DNA of 59,917 nt from Psittacicella hinzii. Its GTDB lineage: Bacteria > Pseudomonadota > Gammaproteobacteria > Enterobacterales > Psittacicellaceae. Below are positions 28,723 to 37,048 of this stretch, piece by piece; the first letter of the stretch is position 1; the number at the start of each line of letters is the position of its first letter. The notes below the pieces were generated by a model that saw only the letters and a list, made by a program, of their open reading frames with translations, was not told the origin of the DNA and ran no database searches. A program made the position numbers and the translations under genes. The stretch covers positions 1-59,917 of the forward strand of contig NZ_NRHC01000038.1 of assembly GCF_003585885.1 (NCBI RefSeq), in the 5' to 3' direction.

Positions 28723-30102
28723 ATGCAAAAGAAGAAATTATTAATTGGTATTAGCGGAAGCATTGCCGCTTATAAAACAGTATTCCTTATTCGTGAAGCT
28801 GTTAAGCTAGGTTACGATGTAAAAGTTATGGTTACTCAATCTGCTTTACAGTTTGTAACTCAACTAACTTTACAATCTCTTTCCCAAAACAAAGTATATA
28901 CTCAACTCTTTGATTTAGAAGCAGAGTTATCTATGGGACATATTGAATTAGCAAAATGGGCTGACCTGATTTTAATAGCTCCAGCCACAGCTAATACAAT
29001 TGAAAAATTAGCACGTGGGTCTGCTGATGATTTATTATCAACAGTTGCTTTAGCTAAACCAAGTAAAACCCCTCTTCTCATTGCTCCCGCGATGAATGCT
29101 GAAATGTTTAGCAAGCCACAAACGCAAAAAAATCTAACTAGCCTAAAAGAGTTTGGCGCTAAAATCCTTGATACAGATCACGGTGCACAAGCTTGCGGTG
29201 ATATTGGCTTAGGAAGAATGCTTGAGCCTGAGGTGCTACTAGAGTTAATTAGTAAGGAACTTGGTGGAACTCAGAGCAAACCTGTAGGTTTTACTCAACC
29301 ACGTGAAAAATTTATTGCTGACCATGTAGACAATTCATTTATTGATGTTCCTGCATTAAAATCTAAACCTAAAGAAACTATTACTTTAAATGAATCTTTT
29401 GAACATGAAGAAGAATTTAACAAGTATGTAGAAAATTTTAAGGGTAAACATGTTTTAGTAACTGCAGGACCTACCAGAGAGATGATTGATCCTGTAAGAT
29501 ATATTACTAATCACTCTTCTGGGAAAATGGGAGTATATATTGCCTTACTTGCCCAAAAACTCGGTGCAAAAGTAACATTAATTTGCGGTCCGATATCTGT
29601 TGAGGTTCCAGAGGGAATTCGCACTATTAAAGTTGAATCTGCTGAGCAAATGAATAATGCAGTGCAAGAATCCTTAATAAATGTAGATGTCTTTGTTGGT
29701 TGTGCGGCTGTAGGTGACTTTAGAGCTAAAGAAATTAGTACAACTAAAATCAAAAAGGCAAATGATTTAGATGAATTAACTATTACATTAGTTAAAAATC
29801 CTGATATCCTTTTCAATGTTGCTAATTCTCAGCGTCGACCTAAATACGTAGTTGGTTTTGCTGCAGAAACCAATAATGTTGCAGAATATGCACGTGCCAA
29901 AATTTTATCAAAAGGTTGTGACTGCATCTGTGCAAATGATGTTTCTAAAGAAAATCAAGGTTGGAATTCTGATTTTAACCATGTTATTCTTTATAAAAAA
30001 GATGGCTCAATCATTGATTTAAGTTACGACTTAAAAGAAAAGATTGCTAAACTTTTAGTACTTGATATCGCTAAATCTCTTTACAACCTGGAACATAATT
30101 AA
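28723..30102 (+). CDS. coaBC: Bifunctional phosphopantothenoylcysteine decarboxylase / phosphopantothenate-cysteine ligase
   Basis: Second and third steps of coenzyme A synthesis. The CoaC flavoprotein half (about 1-185) shows ISGSIAAYK, LIAPATANTIEK, APAMNAEMF and ACGDIGLGRM. The CoaB half (about 240-459) shows VTAGPTREMIDPVRYITNHSSGKMG and KKANDLDE..LVKNPDIL. At 459 aa it is about 50 longer than E. coli. The addition is the linker between the halves (roughly 185-240), which is Lys/Glu/Phe-rich. The dut ATG follows three bases after the stop. Confidence 0.95.
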   Translation: MQKKKLLIGISGSIAAYKTVFLIREAVKLGYDVKVMVTQSALQFVTQLTLQSLSQNKVYTQLFDLEAELSMGHIELAKWADLILIAPATANTIEKLARGSADDLLSTVALAKPSKTPLLIAPAMNAEMFSKPQTQKNLTSLKEFGAKILDTDHGAQACGDIGLGRMLEPEVLLELISKELGGTQSKPVGFTQPREKFIADHVDNSFIDVPALKSKPKETITLNESFEHEEEFNKYVENFKGKHVLVTAGPTREMIDPVRYITNHSSGKMGVYIALLAQKLGAKVTLICGPISVEVPEGIRTIKVESAEQMNNAVQESLINVDVFVGCAAVGDFRAKEISTTKIKKANDLDELTITLVKNPDILFNVANSQRRPKYVVGFAAETNNVAEYARAKILSKGCDCICANDVSKENQGWNSDFNHVILYKKDGSIIDLSYDLKEKIAKLLVLDIAKSLYNLEHN

Positions 30103-30105
30103 GCT

Positions 30106-30576
30106 ATGACAAATAAATTAGATGTAAAATTTAAAATTCTTGACCATAACTTTTTTACAAAATTTGGTTTACCAAGCTATGGCTCTACAGGTTCTGCAGG
30201 TTTAGATTTAAGAGCTAACTTAAAGGGAAAAGAATCTATTACTGTTCAACCAAATGAAACAGTATTAATTGATACAGGCTTAGCTATTTTCTTAGATAAT
30301 CCAAATTATGCTGCATTTATTTATCCACGCAGTGGACAGGGGCATAAAAGAGGTATTGTCTTAGGAAACCTAGTTGGTGTTATTGATTCTGATTATCAAG
30401 GTGAATTAAAAATCTCACTTTGGAATCGCTCTGGCGAAGTGCAAGTTATTGAAAATGGAGAAAGAATTGCGCAGTTAGTTGTGCAATTAGTTACCCAAGT
30501 AAACTTAATCGAAGTTGAGGACTTTAGTGATACTGAAAGAGGTAGCTCTGGCTTTGGTTCAACTGGCGTAAATTAA
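30106..30576 (+). CDS. dut: dUTP diphosphatase
   Basis: Hydrolyses dUTP to dUMP, keeping uracil out of DNA and supplying ThyA. It is 156 aa. All five trimeric dUTPase motifs are present: [41 protein letters not shown] and the C-terminal [10 protein letters not shown] arm. It lies three bases after coaBC. The order coaBC-dut-slmA is conserved in enterobacteria, which bears on the next gene. Confidence 0.97.
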   Translation: MTNKLDVKFKILDHNFFTKFGLPSYGSTGSAGLDLRANLKGKESITVQPNETVLIDTGLAIFLDNPNYAAFIYPRSGQGHKRGIVLGNLVGVIDSDYQGELKISLWNRSGEVQVIENGERIAQLVVQLVTQVNLIEVEDFSDTERGSSGFGSTGVN

Positions 30577-30595
30577 TTTATATAGGTCTCATTCC

Positions 30596-31201
30596 ATGAG
30601 TATTAATAATTTATTCGGAGTGACATTCGAGCTTATGGTTAATTCCACTCTAATTAACTCTTTAAGTTCAACAAGTACAAAATTACCCAATAAAACTTTT
30701 ATCGCTAAACAATTAAATTCTACGCCTAAAAAATTAGGTCTAACTAACTTTGAAGTGGAAGATTTGGTTGTTAAAGCTTTAGATAATTTTAATTTTGAGT
30801 GTAACAATCTATTTGAAAACATTTTACAAGAAAAAAATGATGATAGCCTTGATGACAAAGCTACGATATTTACTAGAGAAGTAATAAAAATCCTATTAAA
30901 GAAACCAAACCTAGCTCATATTCTTTCTTGTAATAATTGCTACTCAAAAGTTGAATTTTCCAACAAAGTTAATGATATTAATACTTCAATCTACTTTATT
31001 TATAAGAGAATATTTAACTCCTTAAATGATAAGTTTAGTTCAGCTTGTGCTCGTATTTATACAGACTTGCTAAATGGTATATTTCTAAATATCTCTCGAA
31101 ATATAGCTAATGAAACTCATCAAGGATTAATTACAGAGATTGAAGCTGAAATTAATAATGAAATTAACTTGTTAAAAGTTTTAATGAAAAAACTTACATA
31201 A
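30596..31201 (+). CDS. Highly diverged SlmA-like (TetR-fold) protein
   Basis: At 201 aa it has nearly the length of E. coli SlmA (198), the nucleoid-occlusion protein that blocks FtsZ over the chromosome, and it occupies the slmA position after dut. By eye, residues ~37-86 align without large gaps to the SlmA helix-turn-helix region, ending in LFENILQEKNDD against RINLILKDEKD. KKPNLAHILSCNNCY aligns with RNPGLTRILTGHAL. Identity is low and the DNA-recognition helix (normally EAALYRHFPSK) is not conserved. I therefore treat it as a likely SlmA ortholog of uncertain function. It has AGGT before the ATG and a strong terminator after. Confidence 0.6.
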   Translation: MSINNLFGVTFELMVNSTLINSLSSTSTKLPNKTFIAKQLNSTPKKLGLTNFEVEDLVVKALDNFNFECNNLFENILQEKNDDSLDDKATIFTREVIKILLKKPNLAHILSCNNCYSKVEFSNKVNDINTSIYFIYKRIFNSLNDKFSSACARIYTDLLNGIFLNISRNIANETHQGLITEIEAEINNEINLLKVLMKKLT

Positions 31202-31202
31202 A

Positions 31203-31240
31203 AAAGGTCATGGTATAAAACCATGACCTTTGATTTTTTT
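31203..31240 (+). terminator. Terminator of the coaBC-dut-slmA-like unit
   Basis: AAAGGTCATGG and CCATGACCTTT form a perfect 11-base stem around the loop TATAAAA, followed by GATTTTTTT. Confidence 0.9.
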
Positions 31241-31265
31241 CTCACAAATAAAAATTTATTACGCG

Positions 31266-31877
31266 TTATTTTACAAAAATATAATTATTATCAATGTTTA
31301 AAATGTACTGACCAACAAAGCCACCACGGCGCTTTTCAATTGATAGTACTACAATTTTTCCTGAACTATTGTACTTAACGAAAATTTTATCATTTTCACC
31401 TAGTCTTTCAATAGTTTTATTTACTGCAGCCATTGCGTAAATATCAGCACGGTTTTTTGCAAAAATAGTACCCGCAGTTTGACCTTTATTTACAGTAAAA
31501 GAGTGAGTTTCTAAATTTGCATAAATTTGATTTTCCGCTACTGCTGGAATTAAACTTCCTTGATTGTTATTAGTCGTAGGTGCAACTTCTGGAGTTTTTG
31601 GTTGTTCAGGAGTAACTACAGGAGTTTCAGGTTTTGTTTCAGCTGGAGCTGGAGCTAATTCTTCTTTAGTTTCTTGACTATCTACAGCAGTCTCTTGATT
31701 TTGATTACCTATTACAACAGTAGAGGTTTCATTTCTTGCTAGTAGGATAGAATCTTTATTACTTGTATCTCTAAATACAAATAAATAAAGAACCACACAA
31801 AGAATAATAATACCAACATAAATATATAATTTTGTATAAGAAGAGCGATCAATCACTCCTTTCATTTTTTCTTTCAT
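31266..31877 (-). CDS. YtfB/OapA-family membrane protein with LysM-like domain
   Basis: Single-pass protein of 203 aa: a short cytoplasmic N-terminus, one membrane helix (about 15-34), a Pro/Glu/Thr-rich periplasmic linker (about 60-110) and a C-terminal OapA/LysM-like domain (about 125-200). The domain lines up closely with E. coli YtfB, for example SFTVNKGQTAGTIFAKN..DIYAMAAV with SYRVEPGKTMAQLFRDH..DVYAMAQV. YtfB is linked to cell division and binds glycans at the septum; OapA of Haemophilus is linked to colony opacity and adherence. AGG upstream supports the first ATG. Confidence 0.85.
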   Translation of the reverse strand: MKEKMKGVIDRSSYTKLYIYVGIIILCVVLYLFVFRDTSNKDSILLARNETSTVVIGNQNQETAVDSQETKEELAPAPAETKPETPVVTPEQPKTPEVAPTTNNNQGSLIPAVAENQIYANLETHSFTVNKGQTAGTIFAKNRADIYAMAAVNKTIERLGENDKIFVKYNSSGKIVVLSIEKRRGGFVGQYILNIDNNYIFVK

Positions 31878-31920
31878 AGTTATAACCTATTTAGTTGCAC
31901 TGAGATAAAATTAAATAAGC

Positions 31921-32430
31921 TTAAATTTTAAATAATTGCTTAACTTTTTCTTCAATTTCTGAAACTTTAGATATGTCTATTGGTATTAGCATAACAGTAT
32001 CGTCCCCTGCTACTGTACCCAATATCTCAAGCTCCTTAACTGTACTATCACAAATCTTAGCAATTATTTGCGCTCCAGCTGGTACTGTTTTTATTAAAAC
32101 ACATACTGCATTACTACGAATTGACATGACTAAAGTTTCAACTTTCGATTCTAATGTCAGTTTTCGATTTGAATTGTTAAGCTTATAAAACTTATCACCA
32201 CGTAAATTCTCTACTTTAGTTATATTAGCTACAGCCAATAAACGTCTAAGTTTGTGAATAGAGATGTGAATTCCATCTTTCTCTATAGCTTTTAAGATAT
32301 TAGTAGCTTTTGAAAAATTATTGTAATTAACTAAATCAATTAAATAATTAATAAAAGCTCTATTTTTTTCAAGTATCTTATTTACTGATGCGTCATTTTC
32401 AAAATCTACATCATCAAAATCTTGAATCAT
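31921..32430 (-). CDS. argR: Arginine repressor ArgR (diverged DNA-binding domain)
   Basis: Arginine-responsive repressor and recombination accessory factor. It is 169 aa. The C-terminal oligomerisation and arginine-binding domain is clear (VPAGAQIIAKICDS, GTVAGDDTVMLIP; E. coli has GTIAGDDT). The N-terminal winged helix is recognisable only loosely: the recognition segment reads SIHKLRRLLAV where E. coli has NQSKVSRMLTK, so the conserved Ser of the SR motif is Arg. There are about 15 additional acidic residues at the N-terminus. It lies two bases after psd and is probably co-transcribed. No arginine biosynthesis genes are in the window. Confidence 0.85.
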   Translation of the reverse strand: MIQDFDDVDFENDASVNKILEKNRAFINYLIDLVNYNNFSKATNILKAIEKDGIHISIHKLRRLLAVANITKVENLRGDKFYKLNNSNRKLTLESKVETLVMSIRSNAVCVLIKTVPAGAQIIAKICDSTVKELEILGTVAGDDTVMLIPIDISKVSEIEEKVKQLFKI

Positions 32431-32432
32431 AC

Positions 32433-33287
32433 CTATTTCGACATTTCCTCTAAATTACCAATATTAGACCTAACTTTTATAGGTTCTCCTACCCCAATTC
32501 CAGATACATCAAAACCAAGCTGTCCAGGGAAAATATTAATAGTAGTACTTCCCATAACGAAAGCACCCATTTGTTCCCCTTTCTTTATAATTATATTACT
32601 TTCTGAATAATCTTTTTCAATTATATGAACAGAGTGGTTAATTTCAAGACTATCTTCCCAAAATTGTAAGATTGATCCCGTAATAGTAGCGCCAACTAGA
32701 ACTTGTACCATTAAGCCAAACTCTGTTTCAAAGTAACAAACTAAACGTTCATTTCTTGCGTACAGATTTGGAATATTGTTAAAAGCATTATCATTCACTG
32801 AATAAAGGTCACCTGGAATGAAAATAGCTTTTAATAATTTACCATCACAAGGCATATGCACCTTATGGTAATCTCTTGGAGAAAGGTAAACTGTTAAATA
32901 AGAACAATTATCAAATTGAGAAGCTTCTTCTTTAGAAATTGCAAGCAACTCTCTAACCGTAAAATCATGTCCTTTAGCTTGGATCATTGTTCCGTTATTA
33001 ATGATTCCAAGCATAGCAACTTTGCCATCTGCAGGCGAAACAAATTGATCTTCACCTAAAGGTCTAGCTTCCTCTTGAATATCTCTGATAAAAAACTCAT
33101 TAAAAGTTTTATAGTGATCAACATCAGGGTACTTAGCTTCATACATGTTGACTTTATTTAATTTAATAAAGCCCTTAATAGCCAAGCTTGTTAATTTACC
33201 ACACTTTTTAGAAGCAAATTTCCCTACAATTTTAGTGATTATATGCCTAGGAGTGAGGTATTTATGAAGAAAAATTTTTAAATTCAT
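32433..33287 (-). CDS. psd: Phosphatidylserine decarboxylase proenzyme
   Basis: Makes phosphatidylethanolamine, the main membrane phospholipid. From the ATG at 33287 it is 284 aa; an in-frame TTG at 33305 adds six residues. Catalytic Asp in SPADGKV and His in DYHKVHMP are present. The self-cleavage site that generates the pyruvoyl group is MGST (Ser247 in this numbering) rather than the usual LGST; the Gly-Ser bond is retained. AAAG precedes the ATG. ArgR follows after two bases. Confidence 0.93.
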   Translation of the reverse strand: MNLKIFLHKYLTPRHIITKIVGKFASKKCGKLTSLAIKGFIKLNKVNMYEAKYPDVDHYKTFNEFFIRDIQEEARPLGEDQFVSPADGKVAMLGIINNGTMIQAKGHDFTVRELLAISKEEASQFDNCSYLTVYLSPRDYHKVHMPCDGKLLKAIFIPGDLYSVNDNAFNNIPNLYARNERLVCYFETEFGLMVQVLVGATITGSILQFWEDSLEINHSVHIIEKDYSESNIIIKKGEQMGAFVMGSTTINIFPGQLGFDVSGIGVGEPIKVRSNIGNLEEMSK

Positions 33288-33557
33288 ATTCTTTATATTG
33301 ATCAATATTCTGTAAAATTAGAGCAAAAGTTTTAATAAATTATTTTTATGATCATAATTATTTTATAAAAATTTGAAAATAATTGTGACATTAAAAAAAT
33401 ATTATATTAAACTATATATAGCTCCGTAAAATTAATAAAATACAACTGTATAATTATATACGTTTTTATAGATTTTTTCTATTGTATTTTTATTAATTTG
33501 CCGTTAATAAGTCGCATTATAATTAGTTTCTTTATATTTTTAATTAGAAATAAAGTT

Positions 33558-36335
33558 ATGATTTTTAATAAAAAGAACTATGATGATGCCGTAATTGAAG
33601 GTCTTTACTTAACAATTTTAAGTAGAGTTAACTTCAATGTGTTCGACACTTTACCTTTTTATACTTTCTCATTCTATTTCCCTAACAATTATGAGTTAAG
33701 AGGTAAATTTACGTCGAAAATCGTTTATAACTATCAGCAATACCCAATATTGCAAGATAGAACAAAGCTTCTAGAGAACTCCACTACTCTTAATTACCTC
33801 CAACGTTCTAAAGATATCTTTCCTTTTGTAGGTAAACAAAAAGATTCAGTTCTCGTTACAGAGTACAGTTACTTTGATAATTTAAATCATATAATCCGCT
33901 GTCAATTACTCGGTGAATTAAATGATTTATCTCCTGAATTAGTCATCGGTAATGCTTTAACTCTAAAATTTGTTCATCACTTAAAAATTAGATCGAGAAG
34001 TAAAAACGACTATCGCAATCTAAATAACTCTATCAATTTAAGTGCATATATCTTTAGAAATTTTGAATACGCATTTAATATTAAACGCGATAGTGACTAT
34101 GTATTTGATATAGCGTTAAAAGAAGAAAAATCCAGCATAAATTCTTCAAAATCTTCAAAATCTTCAAATTCTTTTGCTGACGATGCAGTTTTAGATTTGA
34201 ATTTTTATTCTGTTACGAATGAGTTTATTTATCAACAAAAGGATAAAGAGCTTTCAGATGTTAATAAAGTTATAGAAGCTACTCATTTACTACATCTTCG
34301 TCATGCTTTAGGTGAGGATTACTGCAGTCAATCTGATTACCTAAAAGAAGCATTAGAAGATCCTAAGAATGTTTATGCTTATTACTATTTGAAGCATCTT
34401 AAATACAGCTTTTTATACCTTGTTATCGACGAATTAATTACCTCTGAAAATTTTGATTACACTAAATTTTCAGAAGAATATGATTCAGTATTTAATCAAA
34501 AATACTTGATGCCAGAGATAAAAACTAAGCATTTTGTACGCAACCCTAGAGCGTTAATGCTTAATAAATTATTTTCTACTCAAGAATTGATTGATCTGAA
34601 TGGTGAAATAGTATGTAGTCAAGCTAAAAATATTTTTTGTAACTTTAGCCTAATAGAAAATAATCAAATAAAAACTAAAATGGCTATGGTTGTTAATCGC
34701 AACGGGATTATTGAAGCGATTGACAAAGAGGAAAAATTACTTAGCTTACTTACAAGCATTGAGCCTGATTATTCTAAAATTATTCGCAGAAAAAAATATT
34801 TCAACAAGCATCGTAAAATTAAAATTGGCAAAAATAGTATTATTATTGATTTAAATAATAATTTTATTACTGCGGGATTTGTTAATCCAAATCTCAAATC
34901 AGTTGCTAATATTGATTTTTCACATGCTCCAAGCTTAAGTGAAACTAAACATGCTATAAGGGAATGTTTTAAACAAGGATATACAAGTTTAAGATTCACA
35001 AATGACAATAGTTTATCTTATGCTTCTACCTCTTGGTTAAAGGACATAAATAAACTAAGAAAAAGCATACCCCACATTATTCTTGGTGTAAATGGTAACA
35101 ATATAGGCGGAGTTGATTTTTACGGAGAAATTTATCAAAAATCCCATGGAGTTAATTTTAACCAAAACCTCTTTTTCCTAGATCAACTAGAAAAATGTGG
35201 AAATACAGCTTGTATCATTCATCAACATACTGATTTAAATGTTTTAAATTTATTCCTATCTGATTACTATAAACGTAAAAGCGTTAAGTTATTTAATAAG
35301 GAATTTACCTTTGAACAATTAGGTCAAAAGTTTAGAAATCTTACAAGTGATCCTTTACCAACCGAATATCGAATTTTGTCAGACTATAACTCAAGTTATA
35401 AAAGAATGTATCATGATATTTTTTGTGATGACTACTATGACGAAGATTATTTTGATATTTCCGATGACATACGTGATGATGAATTCGTTGATAGTGGATA
35501 TTTTGGTACTTTTAGCTCTCATCCAGCAGTAACCGAACTAATGTATTCTCGATATAATTTTTACCCCATCAGTAATACATTAGGGATAGTTAACAAATTA
35601 ATCCGTCAAAATAACCAAGCAAGTAAAAATTCAAATTTATTTGCAAGTTCATCTAATGGTAGCAGTTCTCCTATACCTCTATTGAGAAACTCGCGTCTAG
35701 CCATTAGCGCAGATTTAAAATACTTTGATTCCAGTTGTTCAATACAGTGGTTAAAAAGTTGTGATATTGCTTATAACCTCCAAACTACTAATCTACCCTA
35801 TATAGATCGAGATACTTATTATTCATTTAGTGATGATGAATTAACTAATGTTAAAACACTCTCCAATAAGTGTTTCTTGAACTTCGAACGCCTTAGTGGT
35901 CAAGATTTTCAACCTAAGAAGCTACTTGATGAAGAATTAGTTGAGCAACTTTATCGCTCAAACTACAATAATTCACAAGGTATAAGCTACTATTTAGTTA
36001 ATTCAAACATGGCTGAACACTTTGAATATTTAGGTAATCGAATTCGTACAATCCGTAAGTATAAACATGACCTTGATTTTTATTTAGATTTTAATATCCA
36101 AAATAATAATCTACCAACTGTGAATGTATTGGAATACCTTAAAGGTTTAAATCTTCCAACTCTAAATTTATTACAACACCTAAATAAAATTCCAGCACAA
36201 GCTCTTGATATTGATAGAGCAATAGGAACTCTAGAAGTAAATAAACTAGCTAATTTTATTATCCTTAATAGAAAGCTAGATAGAATAAACGAAACATGGA
36301 TTAATGGAATCTGTGTTAATTGTAACCCGATATAG
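33558..36335 (+). CDS. Very large NagA-like amidohydrolase homologue, probably catalytically dead
   Basis: A 925-aa protein from the ATG at 33558; a TTG at 33498 adds 20 hydrophobic residues. Residues 1 to ~370 match nothing I recognise and include a Ser/Lys-rich patch near 192-205. From ~375 the protein follows N-acetylglucosamine-6-phosphate deacetylase: VVNRNGIIEAI, ITAGFVNP near 437-444, HIILGVNGNN near 506-515, LAISADLKYFD near 714-724, and a clear C-terminus near 880-920 with IPAQALDIDRAIGTLEVNKLANFIIL and TWINGI. The metal and catalytic positions of E. coli NagA are all replaced: HLEGP is VNGNN, GHS is SSH, HLYN is PISN, TDA is TTN. Insertions include an Asp-rich run near 623-643. There are no frameshifts, and a terminator follows. 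A role in amino-sugar metabolism is not supported. Confidence 0.7.
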   Translation: MIFNKKNYDDAVIEGLYLTILSRVNFNVFDTLPFYTFSFYFPNNYELRGKFTSKIVYNYQQYPILQDRTKLLENSTTLNYLQRSKDIFPFVGKQKDSVLVTEYSYFDNLNHIIRCQLLGELNDLSPELVIGNALTLKFVHHLKIRSRSKNDYRNLNNSINLSAYIFRNFEYAFNIKRDSDYVFDIALKEEKSSINSSKSSKSSNSFADDAVLDLNFYSVTNEFIYQQKDKELSDVNKVIEATHLLHLRHALGEDYCSQSDYLKEALEDPKNVYAYYYLKHLKYSFLYLVIDELITSENFDYTKFSEEYDSVFNQKYLMPEIKTKHFVRNPRALMLNKLFSTQELIDLNGEIVCSQAKNIFCNFSLIENNQIKTKMAMVVNRNGIIEAIDKEEKLLSLLTSIEPDYSKIIRRKKYFNKHRKIKIGKNSIIIDLNNNFITAGFVNPNLKSVANIDFSHAPSLSETKHAIRECFKQGYTSLRFTNDNSLSYASTSWLKDINKLRKSIPHIILGVNGNNIGGVDFYGEIYQKSHGVNFNQNLFFLDQLEKCGNTACIIHQHTDLNVLNLFLSDYYKRKSVKLFNKEFTFEQLGQKFRNLTSDPLPTEYRILSDYNSSYKRMYHDIFCDDYYDEDYFDISDDIRDDEFVDSGYFGTFSSHPAVTELMYSRYNFYPISNTLGIVNKLIRQNNQASKNSNLFASSSNGSSSPIPLLRNSRLAISADLKYFDSSCSIQWLKSCDIAYNLQTTNLPYIDRDTYYSFSDDELTNVKTLSNKCFLNFERLSGQDFQPKKLLDEELVEQLYRSNYNNSQGISYYLVNSNMAEHFEYLGNRIRTIRKYKHDLDFYLDFNIQNNNLPTVNVLEYLKGLNLPTLNLLQHLNKIPAQALDIDRAIGTLEVNKLANFIILNRKLDRINETWINGICVNCNPI

Positions 36336-36352
36336 CAATATCGGGTTTTTTC
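36324..36352 (+). terminator. Terminator of the NagA-like gene
   Basis: AACCCGATAT and ATATCGGGTT form a perfect stem with the loop AGCA, followed by TTTT. The stop codon lies inside the stem. Confidence 0.9.
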
Positions 36353-36498
36353 TTTACTTAAAATAATTAATTCTAATATTGAGAGAATATTTCGAAATTA
36401 ATAAAAAAATTACTATGAAAAAGATTATTTTTAATAATTTAATAATAATTTTATATTAATAAAAATCAACATTATAAAAACTTTTTTTAAAAAAAGTA

Positions 36499-36527
36499 TT
36501 GACTTTATCTTTTCAAAAGGGCATAAT
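36499..36527 (+). promoter_or_regulatory. Promoter of the tRNA operon
   Basis: TTGACT (36499-36504), an exact 17-base spacer and CATAAT (36522-36527), about 80 bases before the first tRNA. It is the best -35/-10 pair in the window, fitting a strong stable-RNA promoter. Confidence 0.78.
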
Positions 36528-36607
36528 AAGCAGGTACCGATGAGGAAGAGAAGAAAAAACTAAAAACTTTTACTCATACTTACTCATAAAGGTATACAGA
36601 TTTTATT

Positions 36608-36684
36608 GGCTATGTAGCTCAGCTGGTTAGAGCACAACACTCATAATGTTGGGGTCACAGGTTCGAATCCCGTCATAGCCACCA
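36608..36684 (+). tRNA. tRNA-Met (elongator, anticodon CAT)
   Basis: A 77-base cloverleaf with encoded CCA: acceptor GGCTATG/CATAGCC, D-loop AGCTCAGCTGGTTAGAGC, anticodon loop CTCATAA and T-loop GGTTCGAATCC. It is nearly identical to E. coli elongator tRNA-Met. An initiator or Ile2 tRNA is less likely because the body matches the elongator form. Confidence 0.95.
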
Positions 36685-36691
36685 TTATTTT

Positions 36692-36776
36692 GCGGGAATG
36701 GCGAAATTGGTAGACGCACCAGATTTAGGTTCTGGCGCCGAGAGGTGTAGGAGTTCAAGTCTCCTTTCCCGCACCA
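36692..36776 (+). tRNA. tRNA-Leu (anticodon TAG)
   Basis: An 85-base class II tRNA with a long variable arm and encoded CCA: acceptor GCGGGAA/TTCCCGC and anticodon loop ATTTAGG. It is identical in sequence to the copy at 36870. Confidence 0.95.
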
Positions 36777-36785
36777 TTTTTTAGT

Positions 36786-36860
36786 TGGGGTATCGCCAAG
36801 CGGTAAGGCAACGGGTTTTGATCCCGTCATCCCTAGGTTCGAATCCTAGTACCCCAGCCA
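36786..36860 (+). tRNA. tRNA-Gln (anticodon TTG)
   Basis: 75 bases with encoded CCA: acceptor TGGGGTA/TACCCCA, with the U1 start typical of tRNA-Gln, and anticodon loop TTTTGAT. It is identical to the copy at 36964. Confidence 0.95.
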
Positions 36861-36869
36861 TTTTTTTGT

Positions 36870-36954
36870 GCGGGAATGGCGAAATTGGTAGACGCACCAG
36901 ATTTAGGTTCTGGCGCCGAGAGGTGTAGGAGTTCAAGTCTCCTTTCCCGCACCA
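36870..36954 (+). tRNA. tRNA-Leu (anticodon TAG), second copy
   Basis: Exact repeat of the tRNA-Leu at 36692, displaced by 178 bases. The spacers around the two copies differ, so the bodies are kept identical by selection or gene conversion, or the duplication is fairly recent. Confidence 0.95.
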
Positions 36955-36963
36955 CTTTATTGT

Positions 36964-37038
36964 TGGGGTATCGCCAAGCGGTAAGGCAACGGGTTTTGAT
37001 CCCGTCATCCCTAGGTTCGAATCCTAGTACCCCAGCCA
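36964..37038 (+). tRNA. tRNA-Gln (anticodon TTG), second copy
   Basis: Exact repeat of the tRNA-Gln at 36786, displaced by 178 bases, and last gene of the operon before the terminator. Confidence 0.95.
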
Positions 37039-37048
37039 TTTATTTACA

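Larger units (their letters stand above)
36692..37038 (+). repeat. Tandem duplication of a tRNA-Leu/tRNA-Gln unit
   Basis: Two direct copies of about 169 bases (36692-36860 and 36870-37038) with identical tRNA bodies and different spacers. The set resembles the E. coli metT-leuW-glnU cluster, with the Leu-Gln pair doubled. Confidence 0.9.

Noticed and set aside
33498-33557. TTG start adding 20 hydrophobic residues to the NagA-like protein
   Set aside because: TTG without a binding site, and the segment is short for a membrane anchor; the ATG at 33558 is preferred. Kept in mind as an alternative anchor.
36627-37039. Several overlapping minus-strand frames across the tRNA genes
   Set aside because: They repeat the tRNA sequences and share the same peptides because the tRNAs are duplicated; no ribosome binding sites.
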